From contig NZ_WHPN01000293.1 in NCBI RefSeq assembly GCF_009735685.1, positions 1-64,000 on the forward strand: 64,000 nucleotides of DNA. The letters run 5' to 3'. A model generated the notes under the pieces. That model was not told the origin of the DNA, made no database searches, and was given only the letters and a program-made list of their open reading frames with translations. Each line of letters opens with the position of its first letter. Positions within the stretch are counted from its first letter, which is position 1. This stretch comes from Streptomyces lycii. Its GTDB lineage: Bacteria > Actinomycetota > Actinomycetes > Streptomycetales > Streptomycetaceae. Positions 45,879-54,923 of this stretch are shown here, piece by piece. Both the position numbers and the translations under genes were made by a program.

Positions 45879-46404
45879 GCCAGGCGGCCCGCAGACGGTC
45901 ACGGGACAGCGTCCGGACAAGCACGGACTCGCCCACCGGGTACCGCGCTTACAGGTGCACGCAGCACTGCGCAACGCCTCATGACCACACCAACCATGCC
46001 TCGGCCGGTTAACAACCTGTCCAGCTCACGGCGGGGGTCCCCGGCGCGTCCGCGGATCGCGGTGGGACGGCGCCCGGCAGGGGCAGGAAGGGTGACATCG
46101 CTGCGGTCGCCTCCGGTGAGGAGGACGGCGAGGAGCGGGGTCCGCGTTCGCCGGTGATCAGCTGCTGCTCGAACCCTGTCCGTTCCCGGCCGACTGGCAA
46201 CTGGCTCGTCTGGAGCCGCCATCCATGGCCCGCAGGTGGCTGGAGCCGGCCACGGCCCGGACCCGGCCCAGCCCGGGCGGCAGCATCCCGCACAGCGCGA
46301 CCGGGCTCTTCACCGAAAAAAACGGCCTGCCTGCGGCACCCAGCGGTACGGGCAGCCCTTGCCCTCGACCGGTCAGGTCAGTGGCGCACCACGACCTGAT
46401 CCGG
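45879..46404. other. Intergenic region without a recognisable gene
   Basis: Several open frames, none with recognisable protein. The 3' end of the esterase lies at its right edge. Confidence 0.5.
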
Positions 46405-47412
46405 TCAGCGCACCCGCGCGCCCACACCGAGCGCCGCCAGCAGGATGGGCAGGGAGCGGCGCAGCTCCCGTCCTCCGTAGGCGGGGTGATGGGTTCCGGT
46501 GTGGAAATGGGTGGTCAGCGGGATACCGGCGGCGTGGAACCGTGCCGCCGTGGCACGGTTCACCTCGTTGATCATTGCTTCGGGATCCTCCGGGTCCCCA
46601 GGTTGGCCCGGCGGGTCGAGGGGACCGGGGTTGCCGTCCCCCGCAGAGAGGTAGACGGGTGTTCCGCGCAGTCGGTGTGCGAGGTGATACGGGTCGTGGG
46701 CGCGCCAGATGTGCCGCTGCGCCACCGGATCTCCCCACAGGGGGCCGAGGTCCACACCCGTGAGGTCTTTGAACCCCGTGAACATCGGCAGCAGCCTCGG
46801 GTGGAGCGGATGGACCACCCCGCTGAAGCTCGCGGCGGCACGGAACAGGTCCGGCCGGCGTGCGGCGTAGGAGATCGCGCCGAAGCCCCCCATCGACATT
46901 CCCGCCACGGCCCGGGCCCCACCCGCCCCGTAGCCGTACTCCAGCAGGCGTCGCAGCTCGTACAGATGAAAGGTCTCCCATGCGGGTGGGCCCGCGGTGC
47001 CTTCGTTCCACCAGTTGCTGTAAAACCCGGCGAAACCGCCGTCCGGCATCACGACCAGCACATCCCGCAGCGCCGGCCACTCCGCCACGTCGGTGTCGCG
47101 GCTCCACGCCTGGTGGTCGTCCGTGATGCCGTGCAGCAGGTACAGCACCGGCCAGCGTTCGCCCGCTCGCCGCCTCTCCCAGCCGTCCGGCGTGAGCAGC
47201 CGCACCTTCGCCCGGCCCCCCAGGGCGGGCGACTCCAGGGTGAGGTCGGTCATGCGCCGGGCGACTCGCTGCTCCCCGGCGACGCGGGCGCCGGCGCTCG
47301 TACGCCCGGCAGCGGCGGCCGAGGGAACGAGGGCGGTCAGCGGGGCCGCCACCCCGAGCAGCCCCATCGTGGTCAACAGCCGGCGTCTGGTCACTTCCCG
47401 GGCTTTCCCCAT
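46405..47412 (-). CDS. Secreted alpha/beta-hydrolase esterase (antigen 85/esterase D type)
   Basis: 335 residues. An N-terminal twin-arginine-like signal (TRRRLLTTMGLLGVAAPLTA, cleavage after an Ala run near 35) predicts export. The esterase core has VLYLLHGITDDHQAW, the nucleophile in AGMSMGGFGA (Ser173), and a C-terminal His in THFHTGTHHPAYGG. Extracellular esterase or mycolyltransferase-fold hydrolase; the substrate is not clear. The start is ATG 47410-47412; the frame continues upstream without natural sequence. Part of this gene (46925-47023) is duplicated at 6616-6714. Confidence 0.85.
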   Translation of the reverse strand: MGKAREVTRRRLLTTMGLLGVAAPLTALVPSAAAAGRTSAGARVAGEQRVARRMTDLTLESPALGGRAKVRLLTPDGWERRRAGERWPVLYLLHGITDDHQAWSRDTDVAEWPALRDVLVVMPDGGFAGFYSNWWNEGTAGPPAWETFHLYELRRLLEYGYGAGGARAVAGMSMGGFGAISYAARRPDLFRAAASFSGVVHPLHPRLLPMFTGFKDLTGVDLGPLWGDPVAQRHIWRAHDPYHLAHRLRGTPVYLSAGDGNPGPLDPPGQPGDPEDPEAMINEVNRATAARFHAAGIPLTTHFHTGTHHPAYGGRELRRSLPILLAALGVGARVR

Positions 47413-47531
47413 GAACGTGATGCTAGGGACAAGGGAAAGGGCGGGGCATCCGCCGCCAGTCGTTCGCGGCTCCTTCCGCAGAACTATGGGGTGCTCCTCC
47501 CACCGAAGGAGCAAATGACGCCCCCGTCGCC

Positions 47532-47989
47532 GTGTCCGGTGCGGCCGCGGCCCTGCTGACCTGGGCCGCATGCCCCTGCGACGAGGGGGTCATCGAGCAG
47601 TCCGACGCCTTCGTGTTCGGCGCGCGCGACATCGCCCCGATCGGCTGCGCCGCGATGGCCTTCACCTTCGGCACCGTCGTGGGACTCCTGGTGCGCCGGA
47701 CCCGGCGCCCGGCGCCTGGATCACCGAGACGAGCCCCTGCGCACCGCGGACGGCGAGACGCTCAGCGGGGCCGCGTTCAACGCCTGCCCCGGCAGTCCGC
47801 CCAAGGCTGGGGGCGTCGGCACGTTCGGCGACTCGGCGGTGTGCCTCGCCGGGCAAGACCTCCATGTCGGCGTCCCCTGCCACCCCGGCAGCCGCTGCTG
47901 GACGTTCCCGTGGCTGGAGACCGCGATCTGCCTGGTATTCGGCGCGGCCCTCAGCGCCTTCGGCATGCGGCGAATCCGGCGCCGGGTGA
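47532..47989 (+). pseudogene. Membrane protein remnant with frame break
   Basis: The first part reads AAAALLTWAACPCDEGV then IAPIGCAAMAFTFGTVVGLL, two hydrophobic stretches around a Cys-rich loop. Near 47705 the natural frame changes; the other continues RTADGETLSGAAFNACPGSP, AGQDLHVGVPCHPGSRCWTF and LETAICLVFGAALSAFGM, then a basic end. It looks like a multi-pass membrane protein with an internal deletion. I do not recognise the family, and no start is convincing. Confidence 0.45.
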
Positions 47990-48122
47990 GTTCACCCCCG
48001 TCCCGGCCGGCACCGGTCCGGGCGCCGCCGGGTATTTCTCCGGCGGCGTCCTCTTATCCGGCCCAACGCGCCTTTGCCGGCCGTCCATCCGGGGCCCCGG
48101 CTGTGCGCCCCGGGATGGTGTG

Positions 48123-48701
48123 TCAGATCTTGGCGAGCCGGTCCACCAGCAGCTCCACCCTCAACCCGGTGTCCCCCGGCGGCAGGCGTCCCGCTCGGGT
48201 CAGGGTGACCAGCCCGTGCACGGCCGCCCAGAACACCTCGGTGAAGAGTCCCGGGTGGACGCCGTCCCCGGCGACCTCGCCAAGGCATTCCAGCAGGGCG
48301 GCGAAGGCGTCCTTCAGCGGCTCCGGGGTGTCCTCGTGTGCGAACGCCAGGCCGCCGTCGAGCTGGAACATGGCGTCGTAGACCGCCGGATTGCGCTCGG
48401 CGAAGTCGAGGTAGGTGCGGGCGAGGGCGGTGACCCGGGTGCGGGGCCCGTCCGCGGCGGAGGTCGCGGCCCGCAGCGCCGCGGCCATCTCAGCGGCGCC
48501 TTCGAGGGCGACCGCGCCGATGATCTCGCGCTTGCCGCGGAAGTGGCTGTAGAGGACGGGCTGGCTGTATTCGATGCGCTCGGCGAGCCGGCGGGTGGTG
48601 ACCGCGTCCCAGCCCTGCTGTTCGGCGAGTTCGCGGGCTGTCGCCACGATGAGGCGCTCGCGCTCCGCCCGTTCGCGCTGCTTGCGTTCCTGTACCGACA
48701 T
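48123..48701 (-). CDS. TetR-family regulator (next to DUF1772 gene)
   Basis: 192 residues: helix-turn-helix TTRRLAERIEYSQPVLYSHF, then GKREIIGAVALEGAAEMAAA and a helical ligand domain of the TetR_C_33-like kind. ATG start. Divergent from the DUF1772 membrane protein with two CTAG-type palindromes between them (48711-48775), so it should repress that gene and itself. Confidence 0.88.
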   Translation of the reverse strand: MSVQERKQRERAERERLIVATARELAEQQGWDAVTTRRLAERIEYSQPVLYSHFRGKREIIGAVALEGAAEMAAALRAATSAADGPRTRVTALARTYLDFAERNPAVYDAMFQLDGGLAFAHEDTPEPLKDAFAALLECLGEVAGDGVHPGLFTEVFWAAVHGLVTLTRAGRLPPGDTGLRVELLVDRLAKI

Positions 48702-48710
48702 GACGTGACC

Positions 48711-48775
48711 CTAGCATCGCTAGACAAGCGAGCAACAGCAGGTCTAGCGTTGCCACTTCATCTAGCAACACTAGA
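48711..48775. promoter_or_regulatory. TetR operators upstream of the DUF1772 gene
   Basis: CTAGC-ATC-GCTAG (48711-48723) and TCTAGCGTTGC-N11-GCAACACTAGA (48743-48775; 10 of 11 bases pair). The second also contains TCTAG-CAACA-CTAGA. CTAG is rare in this GC-rich DNA, so the cluster stands out. Confidence 0.65.
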
Positions 48776-48792
48776 TTCCAGGAGGGGCCAGC

Positions 48793-49239
48793 ATGCTCAC
48801 CGCACTCCAGGTCTTCACGACCGTGGCCGTCGGCCTGATGGTGGGGGTGGAGTTCTCCGTCGCCTTCGTCATCAACCGGATCCTCGACGCACTCCCCGGC
48901 GACAGCGGCCAACTCGGCCGCGCCCACGGAGGCCGGATGCTCGGCGCCGTGATGCCGGTCTGGTACATCGGCTCGCTCGTCCTCGTCGCGGTCTGGGCCG
49001 TCGCCGGACGGCACCACGGCGGCGCTGGCCTCGTCGTCACGGCCGGCGCGCTGCTGATCCTCAGCGTGATCATGTCGCTGCTGCTGCTCGTCCCGATCAA
49101 CAACCGGGGCAAGACGTGGACCCCCGAGAACCGGCCCGCCGACTGGAAGCAGCAGATGAACCGCTGGGACCGCCTCCACCACGTCCGCGTCGCCGTCATC
49201 ATCGCGGCCTTCGCCCTGCTGGTCACCGCCCTCACCTGA
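48793..49239 (+). CDS. DUF1772 (anthrone oxygenase-like) membrane protein
   Basis: 148 residues with four hydrophobic segments, beginning LQVFTTVAVGLMVGVEFSVA, and the family signature NNRGKTWTPENRPADWKQ between helices 3 and 4, followed by RWDRLHHVRVAV. Members include cofactor-free anthrone oxygenases in polyketide clusters, but most are unassigned. GGAGGGG lies upstream of the ATG. Controlled by the divergent TetR. Confidence 0.85.
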   Translation: MLTALQVFTTVAVGLMVGVEFSVAFVINRILDALPGDSGQLGRAHGGRMLGAVMPVWYIGSLVLVAVWAVAGRHHGGAGLVVTAGALLILSVIMSLLLLVPINNRGKTWTPENRPADWKQQMNRWDRLHHVRVAVIIAAFALLVTALT

Positions 49240-49281
49240 CCGGACAGGCCTGGCGCGGGCGCCCCAGTCACGCCGTGACCG

Positions 49282-49433
49282 CACACGGGGCGCCTGCGGA
49301 GGCGGAGGCCCGTCCCGCCGGGCCTCCCCGGTCCCGCTCCGGCACACGCGGATACGACACACGGGGCGCCTGCGGAGGCGGAGGCCCGTCCCGCCGGGCC
49401 TCTCCGGTCCCGCTCCGGCACACGCGGATACGA
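49282..49433 (+). repeat. 76-bp tandem duplication
   Basis: Bases 49282-49357 are repeated at 49358-49433 with one mismatch (CTCCCCGG against CTCTCCGG). The unit begins CACACGGGGCGCCTGCGG. It lies in a 564-base gap (49240-49803) with no visible gene. Confidence 0.9.
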
Positions 49434-49803
49434 CGCCCATGGGCCGCCCGCCGGAGCCACTGGCCATTTCAGCGTGACCACTGGCCGGGGGGCGGTGGTG
49501 GGGTGAGGGCGAGGTCCGCAACGGCACAGGGCTCTCGTGCCGATGAGCCGTCCGGCGTAGCGCTGAGGCTGTTCGCGCTACGGCAGCCTGCACGGCCGGC
49601 ATCCGCCAGGCCGGCCGCGTCAGCGGGTCCCCGGGGGCTCGCCGGTCCCCCCGGCGGGTTGTGCTGCGGCCTTCAGCAGGCGGGCGGCCAGTTCCGTAAC
49701 AACCGGCAGGTCCGGGTCAGATGCCTCGCCCGGCTGGTGTCGCGTGCCGGCGGGTGCTGCCGCGCGACCGGCAGCGCCTCCGGCACGGGCGCGAAGCGCC
49801 ACG

Positions 49804-50415
49804 TCAACGCGGCACTTCCTCCCCTCGCCGGTCATCGCCGGCAGTGGCGGGGACGGCGTTGTCGATGAGGACGGCGGCGATGGCGGCGGCGGTGGGAAAG
49901 GCGTCGTCGTCGAGGACCCGGGTGCGGGTCGCGGCGCCGTCGATGAGCAGCGCGAGTTGCTCGCCGAGCTGTTCGGGGTCGGCGGCACCGGCTTCGCGGG
50001 CGGTGTCGGTGAGCCGCGCGGCGACGGCCTTCTTGTAGTCGCGTGCGTACTGGGATGCGGGGTGCTGAGGGTCGTGGAGTTCGACGGCGGCGGCGATGTA
50101 GGGGCACAGGGGGGTGGAGGGGGGAATGTCGAAGGCGGCGAGGAGCCGTTCGCGGGGGGTGAGGTCGGTGCGGTCGAACACGCCCGACAGAACGGCGGGG
50201 TCGAACCGTCGCAGGTACTCGGTGACCAGTTCGTCCTTGCCGGTGAAGTGCTGGTAGGCCGTGCGCTTGGACACCTGGGCCGCCGCGCAGAGCTGGTCCA
50301 TGCCGGTGCGGTTGATGCCCTGCTCGCGGAACAGCTGCCGGGACGCGCCGAGGATGCGCTCGCGGGCACCGCGGCCGCGGCGGCGGCCCTTGGGGCCCTT
50401 CTCCAACTCCGTCAT
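49804..50415 (-). CDS. TetR-family regulator (next to SDR operon)
   Basis: 203 residues: basic start RRRGRGARERILGASRQLFR, helix-turn-helix MDQLCAAAQVSKRTAYQHFT, then a ligand domain with CPYIAAAVELHDPQHPASQY. Start ATG 50413-50415. Divergent from an SDR/reductase operon, and probably its repressor. The open frame runs on upstream without natural sequence. Confidence 0.87.
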   Translation of the reverse strand: MTELEKGPKGRRRGRGARERILGASRQLFREQGINRTGMDQLCAAAQVSKRTAYQHFTGKDELVTEYLRRFDPAVLSGVFDRTDLTPRERLLAAFDIPPSTPLCPYIAAAVELHDPQHPASQYARDYKKAVAARLTDTAREAGAADPEQLGEQLALLIDGAATRTRVLDDDAFPTAAAIAAVLIDNAVPATAGDDRRGEEVPR

Positions 50416-50444
50416 GGGGCGATGGTACCCCAGCCGGGTAACGA

Positions 50445-50512
50445 CCGGTGTACATAGCTTGCCCCCCGGCCGCCCGCCCAGTACCGTAAGCACACAGGAC
50501 GGTGTACTTAGC
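50445..50512. promoter_or_regulatory. TetR operator half-sites in the SDR promoter
   Basis: CGGTGTACATAGC (50446-50458) and CGGTGTACTTAGC (50500-50512) are direct repeats 54 bases apart in the TetR/SDR spacer, each around a GTAC core. Confidence 0.55.
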
Positions 50513-50559
50513 ACTGTCGCCCCAGGTGCGCACGGCACCACCGACCCAAGGGAATGACC

Positions 50560-51294
50560 ATGGGAAAGCTCGACGGCAAGGTCGCGGTCATCACCGGCGG
50601 CACCACCGGCCTGGCGCTGGCCGGCGCGAAGCTGTTCGTCGACGAGGGAGCGCACGTCTTCATCACCGGCCGCCGCCAGGACGTCCTGGACGAGGCCGTG
50701 ACGCGGATCGGCCGCAACGTCACCGGCGTCCAGGGCGACGCCGCCGACCTGGACGACCTGGACCGCCTGTACGACACCGTCAAGCGGGAGAAGGGAAGCC
50801 TCGACGTGCTGTGGGCCTGCGCCGGAGGGGGCGAGCCCGCCCCGCTCGGCGAGATCACCGAGGCCCATTTCGACGCCGCGTTCCACCTCAACGCCCGCGG
50901 CACCCTGTTCACCGTCCAGAAGGCTCTCCCGCTCTTCAACGACGGCGGCTCCATCCTCATGACCGGCTCCAACGCCTCCCTCGGCGCCTTTCCCGGCTGG
51001 AGCGTCTACGCCGGCAGCAAGGCCGTCCAGCAGGCATGGGCCCGCGTCTGGCTCAACGAGCTCAAGGACCGCCGCATCCGCGTCAACGTCCTGACCCCCG
51101 GCCAGGTCGCCACCGCCAAGCAGGAAGAACTCTTCGACGAGGCCACCAAGCGCCGGTTCGAGTCCCTCATCCCCCGCGGCCTCATGGGCCGTCCCGAGGA
51201 AATCGCCACCACTGCCCTCTTCCTCGCCTCCGACGACTCCAGCTACGTCAACGGCATGGAACTCGTCGCCGACGGCGGCACCACCGCCATCTGA
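50560..51294 (+). CDS. SDR-family oxidoreductase
   Basis: 244 residues: ITGGTTGLALAGAKLF for NAD(P), CAGGGEPA in the NAG position, Ser in TGSNASLG, Tyr-x3-Lys in YAGSKAVQQA. The start is ATG 50560, since AAGGGA is then correctly spaced; an ATG at 50554 is too close. First gene of a two-gene unit under the divergent TetR. Substrate unknown. Confidence 0.87.
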   Translation: MGKLDGKVAVITGGTTGLALAGAKLFVDEGAHVFITGRRQDVLDEAVTRIGRNVTGVQGDAADLDDLDRLYDTVKREKGSLDVLWACAGGGEPAPLGEITEAHFDAAFHLNARGTLFTVQKALPLFNDGGSILMTGSNASLGAFPGWSVYAGSKAVQQAWARVWLNELKDRRIRVNVLTPGQVATAKQEELFDEATKRRFESLIPRGLMGRPEEIATTALFLASDDSSYVNGMELVADGGTTAI

Positions 51295-51326
51295 CCGGAC
51301 AACACACCACCAGGACAGGACATCTC

Positions 51327-51950
51327 ATGGGCAGCATCAGCATCATCGGCACCGGGAACATGGCCCGCACCATCGGCGCGCGGGCGGTGGCGGGCGGCAA
51401 CACCGTCGAGATCATGGGCCGCGATCAGTCCAAGGCCGCCGGCCTGGCCAAGGCTCTCGGCGGCGGCACCACGACGGGGGAATGGGGCGCCGCCCCGGCC
51501 GGGGACATCGTCGTCGTGGCCCTGTTGCACGACGGTGTCGTGCCTGCCGTCACCCAGTACGGAGACGCCCTCGCGGGCAAGGTCATCGTCGACATCAGCA
51601 ATCCCTTCAACTCCGCGTTCGACGGGCTGGCCCACCGCGAGGAGACCTCGGTCGCGCAGGAAGCCGACAGGGCGGCCCCGGCCGGCGCCCACGTGGTGAA
51701 GGCGTTCAACACCGTCTTCCGTCACGTCCTGGAGAAGGGACGGCCCGACATCTTCATCGCCGGCGACGATGCGCAGGCCAAGGCGAGTGTGGAGGCGTTC
51801 ATCGCAAGCCTCGGGCTGCGCGCGCTCGACGTGGGCGGCCTGAAAATGGCGCACTGGCTGGAAGGGGTGGGCGTGGTCACGGTGGGCCTCGCCAACCACG
51901 GGGTGGGAGATCTGAACTTTTCCCTCGGCGTCACCGGACTTCCCGCCTGA
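51327..51950 (+). CDS. NAD(P)-binding reductase of the F420-dependent (NpdG-like) type
   Basis: 207 residues with the N-terminal Rossmann loop IIGTGNMARTIGARAVAGGN, then VVVALLHDGVVPAV and VIVDISNPFNSAFDGL, AHVVKAFNTVFRHVL. It follows the layout of NADPH:F420 oxidoreductase-type proteins. 32 bases after the SDR, same operon. A second member of the type is at 57248-57925. Confidence 0.82.
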   Translation: MGSISIIGTGNMARTIGARAVAGGNTVEIMGRDQSKAAGLAKALGGGTTTGEWGAAPAGDIVVVALLHDGVVPAVTQYGDALAGKVIVDISNPFNSAFDGLAHREETSVAQEADRAAPAGAHVVKAFNTVFRHVLEKGRPDIFIAGDDAQAKASVEAFIASLGLRALDVGGLKMAHWLEGVGVVTVGLANHGVGDLNFSLGVTGLPA

Positions 51951-51979
51951 GCACACGGTTTCCGGGTCACCGGAAGGAG

Positions 51980-52014
51980 GGCCCCGGGGTGTCCCGGCGG
52001 ACACACCCGGGGCC
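51980..52014. terminator. Bidirectional terminator
   Basis: GGCCCCGGGGTGTCC and GGACACACCCGGGGCC pair with one bulge, between the convergent ends of the reductase (51950) and the hydrolase (52025). Confidence 0.6.
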
Positions 52015-52024
52015 GCGTTCCGGA

Positions 52025-52747
52025 TCAGCCGAGCTTGAGCAGCAGGTCGGCGAGTTCGGCCGGCATGGTGATCATGCAGTCGTGGCCGGTCGGCAGTTCC
52101 CACACCTGCGCCGGGGTGCCGTTCGGCTGTGTCGCGGGGACGGAACGCCGGGGGAAGCCCGCCGGCTTGACCGTGCAGTGGATGTGCGTGCGCGCAATGG
52201 CGCGCATGGCCGGGTTGTCCATGCGGACCCGTTCCTGGAGGCAGCGCACCGGCTGGTCCGAGAGCATCGTGCGCAGCCAGGCCACGTCCGCCGGGTCGGT
52301 GACCCCGAACAGGCCGTACGGCGGGGGCAGCTCGCGGAGCGGTGGGATCCGCCAGCCGGTGCCGGATGCCAGGGTCCGGTCGATCAGGTCCTGGGTGGCG
52401 GGTTGCACATCGGCAGCGCTCTCTCCGTCCTCCGGGACCATGGCGTCGAGGTAGACCAGGTGCGCGATGCGATCCGGTATGCGGTTGGCCACGGACGAGA
52501 TGACGAGTCCGGCGTAGCTGTGGCCCACGAGGATCACGTCGGTGAGGTCTTCCCCGGTGATCAGGTCGGCGATGTCCTGAACGTGCGTGTGCAGCCCGAC
52601 CTCGGGACCGAGCAGGTGGGCCTTGTCGCCGTAGCCGGTCAGCGTCGGCCCCAGCGCCCGGTGTCCGGCCGCTGAGAGCAGCGGGGTCACCCGCTCCCAG
52701 CACTCTCCGCTGTGCCAGGCACCGTGTACCAGCAGATATGTCGACAT
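52025..52747 (-). CDS. Alpha/beta hydrolase (esterase, MES-like)
   Basis: 240 residues opening MSTYLLVHGAWHSGECWERV, nucleophile in VGHSYAGLVI, Asp in the strand around HIHCTVKPAG, and His in PTGHDCMITM. This is the short plant-methylesterase-like kind common in Streptomyces. Start ATG 52745-52747; the frame runs on to 52807. Divergent from a TetR gene, whose operators lie in between. Confidence 0.85.
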   Translation of the reverse strand: MSTYLLVHGAWHSGECWERVTPLLSAAGHRALGPTLTGYGDKAHLLGPEVGLHTHVQDIADLITGEDLTDVILVGHSYAGLVISSVANRIPDRIAHLVYLDAMVPEDGESAADVQPATQDLIDRTLASGTGWRIPPLRELPPPYGLFGVTDPADVAWLRTMLSDQPVRCLQERVRMDNPAMRAIARTHIHCTVKPAGFPRRSVPATQPNGTPAQVWELPTGHDCMITMPAELADLLLKLG

Positions 52748-52843
52748 GATGCGTGCTCCGTTCGGGCGTTCCACGTGGATGTTCGGCACCGTGGGCCGGC
52801 GTGGCATGGCTGGTCACCGGCGTCCCGATCTGACATCATGAAG

Positions 52844-52886
52844 AAACGGGACGTCGTACCGTTTGAAGATACGGGACACTGTCCCG
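52844..52886. promoter_or_regulatory. TetR operators between hydrolase and TetR genes
   Basis: AAACGG-N9-CCGTTT (52844-52864) and CGGGAC-ACT-GTCCCG (52872-52886), two palindromes ahead of the TetR start at 52916. Confidence 0.6.
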
Positions 52887-52915
52887 CTTAACAAGCGCGG
52901 AAGGCGAGGGACAGG

Positions 52916-53506
52916 GTGAGCGACAGCAGTCGGGACGCGGGGCGGAACACCCGGTCGAAACGGGCGGACGCCCGGCGCAACGAGAAGACCCTGCTCGACG
53001 CGGCCGCCGCCGTCTTCGTCACCTCGGGCGTGGAGGCACCGATCCGCGACATCGCCGTCAAGGCCGGTGTCGGGACAGCCACCATCTACCGCCACTTCCC
53101 GACCCGGGCGGACCTCATCGTCGCCGTGTACCGCCACCAGGTCGAGGCACTCGCGCAGGCCGGTCCCGAACTCCTGGCGACCTGCGCGACCCCGCATGCC
53201 GCGCTGGGGCGATGGATCGACCTCTTCGCCGACTTCCTGGTCACGAAGCTCGGGCTCGCCGCCGTACTGAAGTCCGACGACCCCTGTTTCGACCCCCTGC
53301 ACTCCTTCTTCCTGGAGCGGATCGTGCCGGTGTGCACCCAGCTCCTCGACGCGGCCGCCGCTTCGGGGGAGATCCGCCCCGGCCAGGACGCCGACGAGTT
53401 CATGCGCGGCGTCGCCGGCCTGTGCGCGGGGGCCGAGAAGAATCCCCGCTACGACTCCCGCCGGATGGTCCAGCTCCTCGTCGCAGGGCTGCGCCGGGCG
53501 CCCTGA
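52916..53506 (+). CDS. TetR-family regulator (next to hydrolase gene)
   Basis: 196 residues: RADARRNEKTLLDAAAAVFV, helix-turn-helix IRDIAVKAGVGTATIYRHFP, C-terminal TetR_C_13-like domain with GLCAGAEKNPRYDSRRMVQL. GTG start after GGAAGGCGAGGGACAG. It shares its N-terminus with the regulators at 56547 and 57975, hinting at one expanded subfamily. Divergent from the esterase it likely controls. Confidence 0.87.
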   Translation: MSDSSRDAGRNTRSKRADARRNEKTLLDAAAAVFVTSGVEAPIRDIAVKAGVGTATIYRHFPTRADLIVAVYRHQVEALAQAGPELLATCATPHAALGRWIDLFADFLVTKLGLAAVLKSDDPCFDPLHSFFLERIVPVCTQLLDAAAASGEIRPGQDADEFMRGVAGLCAGAEKNPRYDSRRMVQLLVAGLRRAP

Positions 53507-53701
53507 CCACGACGGCAGTGAGCGCAGGGCCCCGTAGGCCAACGCCGGCGCGAACGTCCCGCGCCGATCACCCTCCTGCCCGGCTCCGACACCGGCGCCC
53601 GGGGCCCGGTGAAGCAGTGCCCCCGGGCGACGCTCCGGCGCGGTGCGTGCCGTGACAGCGGAAGTTGTGCTCCCGGGCGGCGCACCGTAGAACTGGGCCT
53701 C

Positions 53702-54064
53702 ATGTCTGATCAGAGGCCGGCCCGCCATCCGGTGCCAAGGCCCGGTTACGGTCCACCCGGCGGCTACGGGCCGCCGCGCCCCCGGGAGGTCGGTGCCGGG
53801 TACCGGCGTTGGACCGGCGTCCTGCTCTGGCTCGCGATCACGGTCGCGGGGCTCATGGCGGTCGCCTTCGTGGCCGGCATCGTCCTCCTGATGAAGGCGG
53901 ACGCAAACACGGACGACGCCGCCTACGGCTATCTCGCGCTCTTCCTCTGGTTCGGGATCGCCGCCGCGGCCCCGGTGCTGCTGGCGCTCGGGATCCCCGC
54001 CCTCGTCATGACACGGCGCGTACGGCGGCAGCGGCGACTGGGCCACCATGCCGGGTACCGGTGA
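53702..54064 (+). CDS. Small membrane protein
   Basis: 120 residues: a Pro/Gly/Tyr-rich N-terminus (GYGPPGGYGPPRPREV), two membrane segments (WTGVLLWLAITVAGLMAVAF and GYLALFLWFGIAAAAPVLLA), and an Arg-rich end. No family recognised. ATG at 53702. It is probably a real small gene, given composition and two clean helices. Confidence 0.55.
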   Translation: MSDQRPARHPVPRPGYGPPGGYGPPRPREVGAGYRRWTGVLLWLAITVAGLMAVAFVAGIVLLMKADANTDDAAYGYLALFLWFGIAAAAPVLLALGIPALVMTRRVRRQRRLGHHAGYR

Positions 54065-54203
54065 CTCGGAGCCGGCGCACAGTGATCGAGCGGGGGCCAC
54101 GGTGCCGGCGCACTGATCCCGGATGCCGGAGACGACCGTGATGCCGCGCTGCGCCGGCTTGGTGTGACCGTGCGCGGAGAGCCGGCCCCCGCCGGGCCCG
54201 TCG

Positions 54204-54806
54204 TCAGTCCGGCAGGCGCACCAGCGGCAGGTAGACGGTGTCGAGGATGTCGTCGATCGCGGCGTCCGGGATCGGTGTTCCGCCGAGGATGAACTCGCTG
54301 CGCAGCAGGTCGAGCGCGACCGTCATGGTGCGCGTGCCGCGCAGCTCGGGGCGGACCTCGCCGCGCTCGATCCCGCGGCGGTAGATCTCGTCCATGGCCT
54401 GCGGCCCGGAGTCCGCGAGCTGTCTGCGTGCCTCGGCCGCGAGTTCCTGGTTCTTCATGATCTCGGCGAGCACGCCGCGCAGCAGCTCGCCGTACTCGGA
54501 GTCCATCACGTCGGCCGTCGAACGCAGCATCGCGCGCATGTCGGAGGCGAAGGAGCCGGTGTCGGGCACCGTGAGCAGGGACCGGACCAGGCGGGCGTGT
54601 GTGTACACCACGAGTTCCCCGACGGTGCCCCACCGGCGGTACAAGGCGGCTTTGCTGGTACGGGCCCGCTCGGCGATCCAGTCCATGGACAGCGACGCGT
54701 AGCCGCGCTCGACGAGGCCCGCACGTGTCGCAGCCAGGATCGCGGCCTCCAGTTCGGCGCCGCGCCTGCGCGGCCCCCGGCGGTGGTCCGTCACCCTCTC
54801 GGCCAT
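54204..54806 (-). CDS. TetR-family regulator (next to P450 operon)
   Basis: 200 residues: GPRRRGAELEAAILAATRAG, helix-turn-helix MDWIAERARTSKAALYRRWG, C-terminal domain with RGVLAEIMKNQELAAEARRQ (TetR_C_16-like). ATG start. Divergent from the P450/ferredoxin operon with a perfect palindrome in between, so it should repress it. Confidence 0.88.
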   Translation of the reverse strand: MAERVTDHRRGPRRRGAELEAAILAATRAGLVERGYASLSMDWIAERARTSKAALYRRWGTVGELVVYTHARLVRSLLTVPDTGSFASDMRAMLRSTADVMDSEYGELLRGVLAEIMKNQELAAEARRQLADSGPQAMDEIYRRGIERGEVRPELRGTRTMTVALDLLRSEFILGGTPIPDAAIDDILDTVYLPLVRLPD

Positions 54807-54876
54807 GCGTGCTCCCGGTCGGCCATGCGTGCTCCCGCTCGTTGGTTGCGCTTCGTGGGGTCAGACGTTACCGTCC

Positions 54877-54903
54877 AATTAGAGAACAGCTAGTTCTCTA
54901 ATT
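54877..54903. promoter_or_regulatory. TetR operator of the P450 operon
   Basis: AATTAGAGAAC (54877-54887), AGCTA, GTTCTCTAATT (54893-54903): perfect 11-bp arms, AT-rich in GC-rich surroundings, 21 bases upstream of the P450 start. Confidence 0.8.
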
Positions 54904-54923
54904 GAGAGATTTCGAGGTGCTCC

